From Lysobacter sp. HDW10 (GTDB taxonomy: Bacteria > Pseudomonadota > Gammaproteobacteria > Xanthomonadales > Xanthomonadaceae): DNA of 64,000 bases. The stretch is taken from the NCBI RefSeq assembly GCF_011300685.1, contig NZ_CP049864.1, positions 124,001-188,000 on the forward strand. The letters are read 5' to 3'. The notes beneath the pieces were generated by a model. That model was not told the DNA's origin. It made no database searches and saw only the letters and a program-made list of their open reading frames with translations. Shown piece after piece: positions 36,627 to 45,714 of the stretch. Position 1 is the first letter of the stretch; each line of letters opens with the position of its first letter. Made by a program: the position numbers and the translations under genes.

Positions 36627-36639
36627 TCCTGTTACAGGA
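36627..36639. promoter_or_regulatory. Candidate operator of the SUF regulator
   Basis: TCCTGTTACAGGA is a perfect 6+1+6 inverted repeat beginning 6 bases after the -10 box, at the expected transcription start. The position is ideal for self-repression by the Rrf2-type regulator encoded directly downstream. Binding is inferred, not shown. Confidence 0.5.
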
Positions 36640-36651
36640 TGTCTCCGCCCC

Positions 36652-37059
36652 ATGCTTCGAATTGCTCGACTCACCGACTACGCCACTGTCGTTATGACGG
36701 TCTTGGCTGAGGCACCCGGTGCCGTGCTCAGTACCACCGAGCTCGCCGAACGCGCAGGTCTCGAAGCGACAACCGTCGCAAAGGTGTTGAAACCGTTGGC
36801 ACAACACGGCCTGGTTGAAGCTTTTCGTGGCAGTGCCGGCGGCTACAAGTTGGCGCGCGATGCGCGCGACATCAATTTAGGCGACGTCGTTGAAGCCATG
36901 GAAGGTCCCCTCGCCATGACGGAATGCTGCAGCGCCGATACCGGATGCGCGATTTCCCGCGCTTGCCGTTCACGCCACGCTTGGCAGCGCGTCAATCACC
37001 TCATTGCCGATGCATTGAGGGCGACACCGCTGCTGCCGACTGAAGGAGCCCATCAATGA
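36652..37059 (+). CDS. Rrf2-family SUF operon regulator
   Basis: This 135-residue winged-helix repressor belongs to the Rrf2/IscR family, SUF-regulator branch. The DNA-binding start [20 protein letters not shown], the [20 protein letters not shown] recognition region (31-50), and the wing [10 protein letters not shown] (60-69) are standard. Cysteines 92, 93, 99 and 105 in [14 protein letters not shown] probably hold an Fe-S cluster that senses iron-sulfur status. It overlaps sufB by 4 bases, and a palindrome sits at its promoter, so it likely regulates itself and the operon. Confidence 0.92.
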   Translation: MLRIARLTDYATVVMTVLAEAPGAVLSTTELAERAGLEATTVAKVLKPLAQHGLVEAFRGSAGGYKLARDARDINLGDVVEAMEGPLAMTECCSADTGCAISRACRSRHAWQRVNHLIADALRATPLLPTEGAHQ

Positions 37060-38495
37060 ACACGCGCAATGCCGAAATCACGGAACAACTCGGCCGCCGC
37101 TACGAAGCCGGCTTTATCACCGAGATTGAATCTGAATCGTTGCCGCCCGGCCTCAACGAAGACATCATCCGCGCTCTGTCTCTAAAGAAAGAAGAGCCGG
37201 AATGGATGACGGAATGGCGCTTACACGCGTTTCGTCATTGGTTGACAATGGACACACCCGAATGGGCCTATCTGAAAATTGCACCCATCGATTTTCAGGC
37301 GATCAGCTATTACTCCGCACCGAAGGCGAAATACAACTCGCTGGATGAAGTGCCGCAAGAACTGATCGATACCTACGACAAGTTAGGCGTGCCCTTGCAT
37401 GAGCGCGCGAAGCTGGCGGGTGTCGCCGTTGACGCAGTGTTCGATTCGGTGAGCGTGGGCACCACGGTCCACAAGGAATTGATTGAGCGCGGCATCATCT
37501 TTTGCTCGATGTCTGAAGCAATCAAGAAGCATCCGGAGCTCGTCAAGAAATACCTCGGCACCGTCGTGCCCGTGGGTGACAACTACTTTGCCGCATTGAA
37601 TTCGGCTGTGTTCTCAGATGGCAGCTTTGTCTTTATCCCTGAAGGCGTGAAGTGCCCGATGGAACTGTCGACGTACTTCCGGATCAATGCAGGCCATACC
37701 GGTCAGTTCGAACGCACCTTGATCATTTGCGAAGACCGCGCGCAAGTCAGTTACCTGGAAGGCTGCACCGCACCGATGCGTGACGAGAATCAATTGCACG
37801 CCGCCGTCGTTGAATTGGTCGCCCTCACGGACGCCGACATCAAATATTCGACCGTACAGAACTGGTACCCGGGCGATGAAAACGGTGTGGGCGGCATCTA
37901 TAACTTCGTGACCAAGCGTGCCGAATGCCGCGGTGATCGCAGCAAGGTGACTTGGACCCAAGTCGAAACCGGCTCAGCGATCACTTGGAAATATCCCAGC
38001 TGTGTCTTGAAAGGCGATGACAGTGTGGGCGAGTTCCACTCCGTCGCGCTGACGCATCACCGGCAACAGGCCGACACCGGCACCAAGATGATCCATCTGG
38101 GCAAGCGCACGAAGTCAAAGATCGTCAGCAAGGGGATTAGCGCCGGGCATGGTCAGAACACGTATCGCGGCTTGGTGCGCGTGGAGAGCGGCGCAGAAGG
38201 CGCACGTAACCACACGCAATGCGACTCACTATTGATCGGCAAAAATTGCGGTGCACATACCTTCCCCTACATTGTCGCCAAGCATCCTGACGCGACGATA
38301 GAGCACGAAGCAACCACCTCCAAGATCAGCGATGACCAACTCTTCTATTGCCGTGCGCGCGGTATTGGTGAAGAAGATGCGGTGTCCATGATCGTGGACG
38401 GTTTCTGCCGTCAGGTCTTCCGCGAATTGCCGATGGAATTTGCAGTGGAAGCAAAGAAATTGTTGGAAGTCTCACTTGAAGGCGCAGTGGGTTAA
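37056..38495 (+). CDS. sufB: Fe-S cluster scaffold SufB
   Basis: SufB is the scaffold on which SufBCD builds iron-sulfur clusters. The 479-residue product has the SUF core. [16 protein letters not shown] is near residue 50 and [34 protein letters not shown] near 170. The beta-helix region includes [13 protein letters not shown] and [28 protein letters not shown] near the C-terminus contains the conserved late cysteine. It overlaps the regulator's stop and is followed 39 bases later by sufC. Confidence 0.98.
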   Translation: MNTRNAEITEQLGRRYEAGFITEIESESLPPGLNEDIIRALSLKKEEPEWMTEWRLHAFRHWLTMDTPEWAYLKIAPIDFQAISYYSAPKAKYNSLDEVPQELIDTYDKLGVPLHERAKLAGVAVDAVFDSVSVGTTVHKELIERGIIFCSMSEAIKKHPELVKKYLGTVVPVGDNYFAALNSAVFSDGSFVFIPEGVKCPMELSTYFRINAGHTGQFERTLIICEDRAQVSYLEGCTAPMRDENQLHAAVVELVALTDADIKYSTVQNWYPGDENGVGGIYNFVTKRAECRGDRSKVTWTQVETGSAITWKYPSCVLKGDDSVGEFHSVALTHHRQQADTGTKMIHLGKRTKSKIVSKGISAGHGQNTYRGLVRVESGAEGARNHTQCDSLLIGKNCGAHTFPYIVAKHPDATIEHEATTSKISDDQLFYCRARGIGEEDAVSMIVDGFCRQVFRELPMEFAVEAKKLLEVSLEGAVG

Positions 38496-38534
38496 TTCAC
38501 CCCTTCTGAAATATTGTTCGGAGCGAGTACGCAA

Positions 38535-39305
38535 ATGTTGTCTATCGAAAATCTGCACGCACGCGTGGAATCACGCGAAATCCTGAAAGGGCTCGATCTC
38601 ATTGTGAAGCCCGGCGAAGTGCACGCCATCATGGGGCCGAACGGTGCGGGCAAATCCACCTTGGGCAATGTGCTGTCTGGACGCGATGGCTATGAAATCA
38701 CCAGCGGCGCCGTGCAGTTTGAAGGCCAAGACTTGTTGGCCTTAGCCCCGGAAGAACGCGCAGCACTCGGTGTGTTTCTCGCGTTTCAGTATCCGGTGGA
38801 AATTCCGGGCGTGAACAACACCTACTTCTTGCGCACTGCGTTGAATGCGCAACGTAAAGCGCAGGGCAAACCTGAACTCGATTCCGTCGAATTCCTGAAG
38901 TTGGTTCGCGAGAAGATCAAAGTACTGCATCTGCCCGACAGCTTATTGGCACGCGGTGTCAATGAAGGTTTCAGTGGCGGCGAGAAAAAGCGCAACGAGA
39001 TCTTTCAACTGGCCGTGCTTGAACCCAAGTTAGCCATTTTGGATGAAACCGATAGCGGTCTCGACATCGATGCATTGAAAGCCGTGGCACATGGTGTGAA
39101 TGCGCTGCGTTCGCCTGATCGTTCTTTCATCGTCATTACGCACTATCAGCGCCTGCTTGACTACATCAAACCGGACGTCGTGCACGTCTTGGCCGATGGT
39201 CGCATTGTCGAAACCGGTGGACCGGAATTGGCACTTGAACTCGAAGCGCATGGCTACGCTTGGATCAAAGACCGCGTCGGCCCGGAGGCGGTGTCGGCCC
39301 CATGA
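38535..39305 (+). CDS. sufC: Fe-S assembly ATPase SufC
   Basis: SufC is the ABC-type ATPase that powers the SufBCD complex. The 256-residue product has Walker A GPNGAGKSTLGNVL near residue 35, the signature NEGFSGGEKKRNE near 145, and Walker B LAILDETDSGLD near 170. SufC's DETDSGLDIDALK and the ITHYQRLL histidine are present. A TTG-started longer frame from 38514 is less likely than the ATG at 38535. Its stop overlaps the sufD start (ATGA). Confidence 0.98.
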   Translation: MLSIENLHARVESREILKGLDLIVKPGEVHAIMGPNGAGKSTLGNVLSGRDGYEITSGAVQFEGQDLLALAPEERAALGVFLAFQYPVEIPGVNNTYFLRTALNAQRKAQGKPELDSVEFLKLVREKIKVLHLPDSLLARGVNEGFSGGEKKRNEIFQLAVLEPKLAILDETDSGLDIDALKAVAHGVNALRSPDRSFIVITHYQRLLDYIKPDVVHVLADGRIVETGGPELALELEAHGYAWIKDRVGPEAVSAP

Positions 39306-40522
39306 GCGCACTGCTTGAAAGCCTGACCGTGCCGCACAACGGCTTGAGCGCAGAAACACGCTTGCAAGCCATCTGCAATGCGGGGTTACCTGGACGCAGC
39401 GAAGAAGCGTGGCGCACCACGTCCTTGCGTGCCTATGAGCGTCGCAGTTTTGGCATCGCTGAAATGCCGACGGTTGCACCTTCGCGTGTCGCAGATATTC
39501 CGTCGCCCCGAGTGGTTTTCGCCAACGGGCACTACGTGCCTGAACTGAGTGATCTGCAAGGCAGCGAAAACCTGCTATCCATCGCCGTTGGGCCGAGCAA
39601 AATCGCTTACCAAACCAGCTTCACTGCGGATCGCTTCTTGGAAGAGATTGCAGAATCGCAAAACAGTGCGGGCGTGAGCATCACGGTGCTTGCAGGCGCA
39701 CATGCGCGCATCAACTGGGTGAATCTCTCGATAGCTACCAGCGCCGACGTGGCGTGGCATTCGCAGCACCATGTGCACGTTATGGAAGGCGCAACGCTGA
39801 TGCTCATCGAGCACCATGTGGGCGACGCCGATGCAACGCACTTCGCCAACTTGGTATGCACGCTCCGCTTGGATGCACACGCGCGCTGCGAACACCTACG
39901 CATTCAAAATCATGATGCAAAGATGTTGAGTTTCTGCAGCAGCTTTGCCAGCCTGGAAAGCAACGCACACTATCGACGTCTCGATCTGGAATTCGGCGCT
40001 GCTGTGTCACGCCATGTCATTGATGTGGACCTACGCGGCGAGGGCGCCGTCTGCGAAGCGCATGGCGTAGCCGTCGCGAGCGACAAACAACACATCGACA
40101 CACGATTGAATGTCAGTCACATCGGCAAGAATGCACGCTGCGACTTACGTTGGCGCGGCATTGCCAATGACCGCGCCCGGATCATCACCCATGGCGGCAT
40201 TCGCATTCGCCACGGCGCCGATGGCAGCGATGCTGCGTTCAATTCGCGCAATATCTTGCTGTCCAATGGCGCAACCATTGAATCGCAACCTGTGCTGGAA
40301 ATTCACGCAGACGAAGTCAAGGCAGCGCATGGCTCCACCGTTGGCCAACTGGATCCGCTCGCCCTGTTCTACTTGCGTACGCGCGGCATTCCGGAACAGA
40401 AGGCCCGTGCAATCTTGACCCGTGCATTCGGCAATGAAGTCATCGACTTGATTGAAGACAGCGAATTGGCGAAAGCCGCCAATGCCGCGCTCGCCGTTGC
40501 CATGCGAGACAAAACAGTATGA
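39302..40522 (+). CDS. sufD: Fe-S assembly protein SufD
   Basis: SufD pairs with SufB in the assembly complex and is needed for iron entry. The 406-residue product has the SufBD beta-helix. Its C-terminal part reads LEIHADEVKAAHGSTVGQLDPLALFYLRTRGI, with the conserved histidine in the KAAHG turn. The N-terminal helical region (GLPGRSEEAWRTTSLRAYERR) is normal. The ATG at 39302 overlaps the sufC stop, and its own stop overlaps the sufS start. Confidence 0.97.
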   Translation: MSALLESLTVPHNGLSAETRLQAICNAGLPGRSEEAWRTTSLRAYERRSFGIAEMPTVAPSRVADIPSPRVVFANGHYVPELSDLQGSENLLSIAVGPSKIAYQTSFTADRFLEEIAESQNSAGVSITVLAGAHARINWVNLSIATSADVAWHSQHHVHVMEGATLMLIEHHVGDADATHFANLVCTLRLDAHARCEHLRIQNHDAKMLSFCSSFASLESNAHYRRLDLEFGAAVSRHVIDVDLRGEGAVCEAHGVAVASDKQHIDTRLNVSHIGKNARCDLRWRGIANDRARIITHGGIRIRHGADGSDAAFNSRNILLSNGATIESQPVLEIHADEVKAAHGSTVGQLDPLALFYLRTRGIPEQKARAILTRAFGNEVIDLIEDSELAKAANAALAVAMRDKTV

Positions 40523-41739
40523 GCACCGTCGATTGGGCCGCCGTTCGCACTGACTTTCCGTTGTTGTCGCGCGAAGTCAATGGCAAACCCTTGCGCTACT
40601 TCGATACGGCCAATACCAGTCAGAAGCCGCACGTGGTGATCGAGGCGACAGACGCGTTCTATCGTCTGCACAACGCCAATGTCAGCCGTGCCGTGCACAC
40701 CTTGGGAAGCGAAGCGACCGAGGCCTACGAGGCCGCACGCAAATCGATCGCGGCTTTCATGAACGTGCCGGCCAACAGCCTGATTTTGACCAGCGGCACC
40801 ACCTTCGGTATCAATCTCGTTGCCTATGCATGGGCGTTGCCACGATTGAAAGCAGGTGATCGCATTTTGCTCACCCGCATGGAACATCACGCCAACATCG
40901 TGCCTTGGCAAATCATTGCTGAGCGCACAGGTGCCGTCGTCGAAGCCATCGACTTGCTGCCCGATGGCAGCTTGGATCTGAATGCTTTGTACGCGGCGAT
41001 GAATGACCGCGTTAAATTGCTCGGCCTCACCCACGTCAGCAATGTGTTGGGCACGGTGAATCCGGTGCGTGACATTTGCCGCGAAGCGCGCAAACACGGC
41101 ATCACCACCTTGGTGGATGGTTCGCAGGCACTCCCGCACATGCCGGTGGATGTGGCTTCATTAGGCTGCGATTTTTACGTTGCGACAGGCCACAAGATGT
41201 GCGGCCCAACGGGCACGGGTGTCCTTTGGGGACGCAAAGCGCTGTTAGACGAGATGCCCCCGTTTATTGGCGGTGGCGAAATGATTAAAGAAGTTCGCTT
41301 CGAAGGCACCGTCTTTAATGACGTGCCGGGTAAGTTCGAAGCCGGCACGCCGAACATTGCCGGGCACGTTGGTCTGGGCGCCGCTGTGCGCTACCTCGAA
41401 AGCATCGGCATGGCCAATATCCAAGCGCGCGAGGCAGAACTGCTCGCCTACGCCACAGTGAAGTTGTCAGAGATTGAAGGCCTGCACATTTTTGGCACTG
41501 CCAAGGACAAGGCGGCCATCATTTCATTCGCCATCGAAGGTGCGCATGCGCATGACTTGGCCACCTTGCTAGATCTTGAAGGGATCGCGGTACGCTCCGG
41601 TCAACACTGCGCGCATCCTTTGATGCACTATCTCGGCGTCAGTGCGACCTGTCGTGCGTCCATTGCGTTTTACAACACGCACGAAGAGATTGATGCCTTG
41701 GCAACGGCCATCCAAAAAGTCCGCAAACTGCTGCAATGA
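40519..41739 (+). CDS. sufS: Cysteine desulfurase SufS
   Basis: SufS takes sulfur from cysteine using PLP. The 406-residue product is a group II desulfurase. YFDTANTSQKPHVVIEA is near the N-terminus, the PLP lysine is in FYVATGHKMCGPTG near residue 228, and the catalytic cysteine is in RSGQHCAHPL near 368. SufS needs a sulfur acceptor (SufE or SufU), and none is encoded in this operon. It is coupled to sufD and to the acetyltransferase by 4-base overlaps. Confidence 0.97.
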   Translation: MSTVDWAAVRTDFPLLSREVNGKPLRYFDTANTSQKPHVVIEATDAFYRLHNANVSRAVHTLGSEATEAYEAARKSIAAFMNVPANSLILTSGTTFGINLVAYAWALPRLKAGDRILLTRMEHHANIVPWQIIAERTGAVVEAIDLLPDGSLDLNALYAAMNDRVKLLGLTHVSNVLGTVNPVRDICREARKHGITTLVDGSQALPHMPVDVASLGCDFYVATGHKMCGPTGTGVLWGRKALLDEMPPFIGGGEMIKEVRFEGTVFNDVPGKFEAGTPNIAGHVGLGAAVRYLESIGMANIQAREAELLAYATVKLSEIEGLHIFGTAKDKAAIISFAIEGAHAHDLATLLDLEGIAVRSGQHCAHPLMHYLGVSATCRASIAFYNTHEEIDALATAIQKVRKLLQ

Positions 41740-42272
41740 CTATGACGATTGAATTTCGCGTCGCCACCCATGCGGATATCCCCTGGCTAGTGGACCTAGT
41801 GACACGCGCCTATCGCGGTGACGCCAGTCGCAAAGGTTGGACCACAGAAGCTGACCTGCTGGATGGCCAGCGCATCGATGCCGAACGCGTCGAAGCGCTC
41901 ATTGATGCACCGCAAAGTGTCGTCGTTATTGCCAGGGTCAATGGCAATGACATCGCTTGTGCGCACGTTGCCTTGGAAGATGGCGCCGGCTACTTCGGCA
42001 TGTTTTCAGTCGAACCCGAAACACAGGGTGGCGGTATTGGCAAAGCGGTGTTGGCGGAAGCCGAACGCATCGCGCACAGCCGTTGGCAAGCCGAAGTGAT
42101 GCGCATGACCGTGATCGATGTTCGCGACACCTTGATCGCATTTTACGAACGTCGCGGTTACGTCCGCACAGGACGCTATGCGCCCTTCCCTTATGGCGAT
42201 GAGCGCTGTGGTATTCCGAAGCGCGACGATTTGCGCTTCGAAGTGTTGGAAAAGGATTTGCGCCATGGCTGA
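41736..42272 (+). CDS. GNAT family acetyltransferase within the SUF operon
   Basis: This 178-residue N-acetyltransferase has the GNAT fold. The acetyl-CoA loop is in ETQGGGIGKAVLAEAE (the QGGGIG motif, about residues 95-100), and the LIAFYERRGYVRTGRYAPFPYG ending is typical of the family. Substrate is unknown. It sits inside the SUF operon, overlapping sufS by 4 bases and the Rieske gene by 8 bases, so it should be made together with cluster-assembly proteins. Confidence 0.88.
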   Translation: MTMTIEFRVATHADIPWLVDLVTRAYRGDASRKGWTTEADLLDGQRIDAERVEALIDAPQSVVVIARVNGNDIACAHVALEDGAGYFGMFSVEPETQGGGIGKAVLAEAERIAHSRWQAEVMRMTVIDVRDTLIAFYERRGYVRTGRYAPFPYGDERCGIPKRDDLRFEVLEKDLRHG

Positions 42273-42582
42273 GTGGACGCGCGTTGCACACATTGCAGAA
42301 GTGTTGCCGGGCGAACGCATGACGGCCTGGGTCGACGACTTACCGATTTTGATTGCCAACATCGACGGCGACTACTTCGCCGTGGAAGACAAGTGCACGC
42401 ACGAAGACTTTGAATTGAGCGCCGGCCCCATCGACGCCGACACCGCCACGATTGAATGTGTCTTGCACGGCGCGCGATTCGACCTGAAAACCGGCGAAGC
42501 GCTGTGTGCGCCCGCCTATACGCCCGTACGCGCATTCAGCCTGAAAATCGAGGATGACTACGTCTGGGTCGATCTTGAATGA
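42265..42582 (+). CDS. Rieske 2Fe-2S ferredoxin
   Basis: This 105-residue soluble ferredoxin has one Rieske centre. C44 and H46 (in CTHEDFEL) and C65 and H68 (in CVLHGARFD) are the four ligands. It resembles the small ferredoxins of aromatic-ring dioxygenases, but no oxygenase is nearby. As the last gene of the SUF operon it may serve cluster assembly or repair as an electron donor. The ATG at 42265 overlaps the end of the GNAT gene. Its stop lies at the edge of the next gene's candidate Fur site. Confidence 0.9.
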   Translation: MAEWTRVAHIAEVLPGERMTAWVDDLPILIANIDGDYFAVEDKCTHEDFELSAGPIDADTATIECVLHGARFDLKTGEALCAPAYTPVRAFSLKIEDDYVWVDLE

Positions 42583-42628
42583 GAATGACTTGCAAAATCA
42601 TTTGCAAATAGGAATCACTATCATTTAG
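42582..42628. promoter_or_regulatory. Candidate Fur-box region upstream of the siderophore receptor
   Basis: AATGA and TCATT arms (42584-42588 and 42598-42602) are followed by a second partial match. Read on the minus strand, 42612-42627 contains AATGATAGTGATT, which agrees with the middle of the Fur consensus at 11 of 13 positions. The site lies 30-75 bases before the receptor start. Overlapping partial boxes are common for Fur, but this is a by-eye match. Confidence 0.5.
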
Positions 42629-42659
42629 ACTGGCCACTCGCATTCATCAGGCCACTCCT

Positions 42660-45011
42660 TTGATCGTCTCTCGAAAACACAGCTTGAGCCAACGCCAAGC
42701 GCTGACCCAAGCCTCCCTCAAATCTCTCGCAGCTGCTGGCATCGCCTTGAGCGCCGCGCAATTTGCCGGTGCAGCCGAACTGCCCACCAAGAAAGCGGAC
42801 ACCCCCACCGCTGAAGACCAACAGAAAGCCGCCAAGACTTTGGATGCAGTGAACGTGCGCGGTCTTCGCGACACCTCTGCGTCGAACAAGTACACGCAAG
42901 CACTGCAGAACACACCGCAGACCGTCCAAGTCATCGGTCGGGAACTGATTAAAGAACAAGGCGCCACCACCCTCGCCGAAGCGCTTCGCAACAGCGCAGG
43001 TGTGGGCACGTTCTACGCAGGTGAAAACGGCAACACCTCCACCGGCGACACCATTTCGATGCGTGGTTTCGATACGTCGAACAGCATTTTCTTGGATGGG
43101 ATTCGCGACGTCGGTTCGATCTCGCGCGATGTCTTCAATATCGAACAGATTGAAGTAGTGAAAGGTCCGGCAGGCACCGATACCGGCCGCGCCGCACCGA
43201 CCGGTTCGATCAATATGATCACCAAGCAAGCACGATTGCAGAATGCCATTTACGGCACGCTTTCCGCCGGCACAGACAACCAGAAGCGCATCACCACTGA
43301 CTGGAGTCAAAAACTGAGCCCGACAAGCGCGCTGCGCCTCAATGGCATGTGGCAGGACAGCGGCGTTGCAGGTCGTGACCATGTCAAGAACAGTCGCTGG
43401 GCCATCGCCCCGTCGCTGGCATTCGGTTTGGGCACAGAGACGCGCATCTATCTCAATCTGTTCCATATGAAGCAAGACAACGTGCCGGACGGTTTTGTAC
43501 CGACCGTTGGTCTCCCGGGCTGGACGCCGCAACCGGGTCTTGAACCCCTGGTCGGTCATCCTGTGGATTCGAGCAACTTCTATGGCACCTCGTCGGACCA
43601 TGACAAAGTGACGGCGCAGATGGCGACACTGCGTTTTGAACATGATCTTGGGGAATTCATCACCCTGACGAACACCACGCGCTGGTCACGTACGAAACAG
43701 GACTACATGCTGACATCGTTCATGTCGACCGGTGGCACGGTGGCGAATCCAGCCGCCGGCAACATTCATTGGACGAACCCCAACGATCTCTCGACCTACA
43801 CGATGAATCGCAGTCTTCCTACCTTCAAAGATCAACGCAATAGCTTGTTGGCGAATCAATTGAATTTGGGTGCCGACTTCGCCACGGGCAGTGTCGAACA
43901 TGCCTTGAGTGCAGGTCTCGAGTGGACGCGTGAAACGCAAGACTTCTTGTCGCAAGCTGCGTCCGACGGCAGCAGCTGGACACCCGCAAATCTATACAAC
44001 CCCGACTGGCATGCCACCGGATTGACCTCGCATTACACCGGCGCAGGCACGCATGGCAAAACAACGACAACGTCGCTCTATGTCTTTGACACGATGACCT
44101 TTAGCGAGCAGTTCTTGATTACAGGTGGCGTGCGCGCAGACCGTTACAAGACGGAATTCAAGAGCGCCGTGATGTGTAGCGCAACGCGTGCGCCTTTGTG
44201 CGGTAGTAATCCGGCTGGCACGGTGTACGACTTCCCGACCACGACTTTGTCGGACACGCTCATCAACTACAAGCTCGGTGCGGTGTACAAGCCGGTCGCC
44301 GACTTAAGCCTGTATGCAAACTATGCAATCTCGTACCAACCGCCGGGCGGCGCCAACTTCGCCTTGAGCACTGCGAATAACAGCCTGGACAATCCGTCGA
44401 TGGACCCGCAAAAGGCCCGCACGATTGAAGTCGGTGCCAAGTGGCGCGTCATGGACGGTCGCCTCGGTCTCGATGCAGCGCTCTTCCGCACGGACGTCAC
44501 CAACGAAATCAACACGCAAGTGTTGGACATCCATGGCAATCCAACCCAAACCGGCAAGAAGCAAGTCAAAGGCATCGAGCTGTCTGTGTTCGGCAATATC
44601 ACCGACGCTTGGACGGTTAGCGCGGGCTACACGCACCAGAAGGCTGAAGTCATTGAAGGCGCGCCCGTCACTGCCGACGGCACGCCCAATCTGACCTACA
44701 CGCCGGGTGACAGCTTCACCGCATGGACCTCGTACAAGCTGCCGTTCGGATTGACGATCGGCGGGGGTGCGCGCCACATGGGCGGATTGCATCGCGGCAC
44801 CGATGGCGCCAAGGGCACGCCGAGCTACACCGAAAGCTATACGGTGTACGACGCGGTGGCAGCGATGCCGCTTTCGGATCGACTCGACTTGCGCTTGAAT
44901 GCCTACAATTTGACCAATAAGGACTACGTGGCTTCCATCAACAAGAGCGGCTATCGCTATACGCCGGGTGCGGCGCGAAGCTTCCTGTTGAGCTTGGACT
45001 TCAAGTTCTGA
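42660..45011 (+). CDS. TonB-dependent catecholate-type siderophore receptor
   Basis: This is an outer membrane receptor of 783 residues. It has a signal peptide (about 19-39, ending AQFAGAA). A plug domain follows (about 60-180: TPQTVQVIGRELIKEQGATTLAEALRNSAGV and SMRGFDTSNSIFLDGIRD). A 22-strand barrel ends in the C-terminal phenylalanine (LLSLDFKF). Overall similarity is to Fiu/PiuA-type receptors for ferric catecholates. The start is TTG at 42660; an in-frame TAG at 42609 leaves no better upstream start. A candidate Fur site precedes it and piuC follows, so it should be iron-repressed. Confidence 0.93.
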   Translation: MIVSRKHSLSQRQALTQASLKSLAAAGIALSAAQFAGAAELPTKKADTPTAEDQQKAAKTLDAVNVRGLRDTSASNKYTQALQNTPQTVQVIGRELIKEQGATTLAEALRNSAGVGTFYAGENGNTSTGDTISMRGFDTSNSIFLDGIRDVGSISRDVFNIEQIEVVKGPAGTDTGRAAPTGSINMITKQARLQNAIYGTLSAGTDNQKRITTDWSQKLSPTSALRLNGMWQDSGVAGRDHVKNSRWAIAPSLAFGLGTETRIYLNLFHMKQDNVPDGFVPTVGLPGWTPQPGLEPLVGHPVDSSNFYGTSSDHDKVTAQMATLRFEHDLGEFITLTNTTRWSRTKQDYMLTSFMSTGGTVANPAAGNIHWTNPNDLSTYTMNRSLPTFKDQRNSLLANQLNLGADFATGSVEHALSAGLEWTRETQDFLSQAASDGSSWTPANLYNPDWHATGLTSHYTGAGTHGKTTTTSLYVFDTMTFSEQFLITGGVRADRYKTEFKSAVMCSATRAPLCGSNPAGTVYDFPTTTLSDTLINYKLGAVYKPVADLSLYANYAISYQPPGGANFALSTANNSLDNPSMDPQKARTIEVGAKWRVMDGRLGLDAALFRTDVTNEINTQVLDIHGNPTQTGKKQVKGIELSVFGNITDAWTVSAGYTHQKAEVIEGAPVTADGTPNLTYTPGDSFTAWTSYKLPFGLTIGGGARHMGGLHRGTDGAKGTPSYTESYTVYDAVAAMPLSDRLDLRLNAYNLTNKDYVASINKSGYRYTPGAARSFLLSLDFKF

Positions 45012-45036
45012 TATCCGGTCACATCGAGTTACGCCC

Positions 45037-45714
45037 ATGCTCTTGCATATCCCTTCAGTGTTGACCCCAGAAGCGCTCACCGACATTCGGTCTGCGCTGA
45101 CCGATGCAACATGGACCGACGGTCGAGAAACCGTCGGTGCGCTTGGCGCACAAGTGAAACGCAATCAGCAGCTGCCCGACGCGTCCCCCGTGCGCGCCGA
45201 ATTGGCCCGTATCGTCCTTGCAGCACTGGCGCGTAACTCGATGTTTTTCTCTGCAGCATTGCCGCTTAAAACACTCACGCCCCGATTCAATCGATACACG
45301 GGGCACGGCGAATACGGCTTTCATGTGGATGGGGCCGTCATGCGTAACGGTGAAGACGCACACCTGCGCTCCGACGTGTCTTGCACGTTGTTTTTGAACG
45401 AACCGGAATCTTACGAAGGCGGCGAACTGGTCATCAGCGATACCTACGGCGAGCATGTCGTGAAGTTGCCGGCGGGTGACATGATTCTCTATCCGTCCAG
45501 CAGTTTGCACAAAGTCGAACCGGTCACTGAAGGCGCGCGTTTGGCGTCGTTCTTCTGGGTACAAAGCATGGTCCGCGATGACGCACGTCGTCGCATGTTG
45601 TTTGAAATGGATGGCGCCATCGAAGCCCTGCGTGGCTCAGATGCAGATAGCACGGCGATCCTGCAATTGACGGGGATCTACCACAACCTGCTTCGACAAT
45701 GGGCGGAAACATGA
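45037..45714 (+). CDS. piuC: Fe(II)/2-oxoglutarate-dependent dioxygenase PiuC
   Basis: This 225-residue PKHD-type hydroxylase (YbiX/PiuC family) has the metal triad H96, D98 (in YGFHVDGAV) and H158 (in SSSLHKVEPV), with R168 for 2-oxoglutarate. PiuC genes usually sit next to a siderophore receptor and are needed for using some ferric siderophores, possibly by modifying the ligand. Here it follows the receptor by 25 bases. It overlaps the PepSY gene by 4 bases (ATGA). Confidence 0.93.
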   Translation: MLLHIPSVLTPEALTDIRSALTDATWTDGRETVGALGAQVKRNQQLPDASPVRAELARIVLAALARNSMFFSAALPLKTLTPRFNRYTGHGEYGFHVDGAVMRNGEDAHLRSDVSCTLFLNEPESYEGGELVISDTYGEHVVKLPAGDMILYPSSSLHKVEPVTEGARLASFFWVQSMVRDDARRRMLFEMDGAIEALRGSDADSTAILQLTGIYHNLLRQWAET

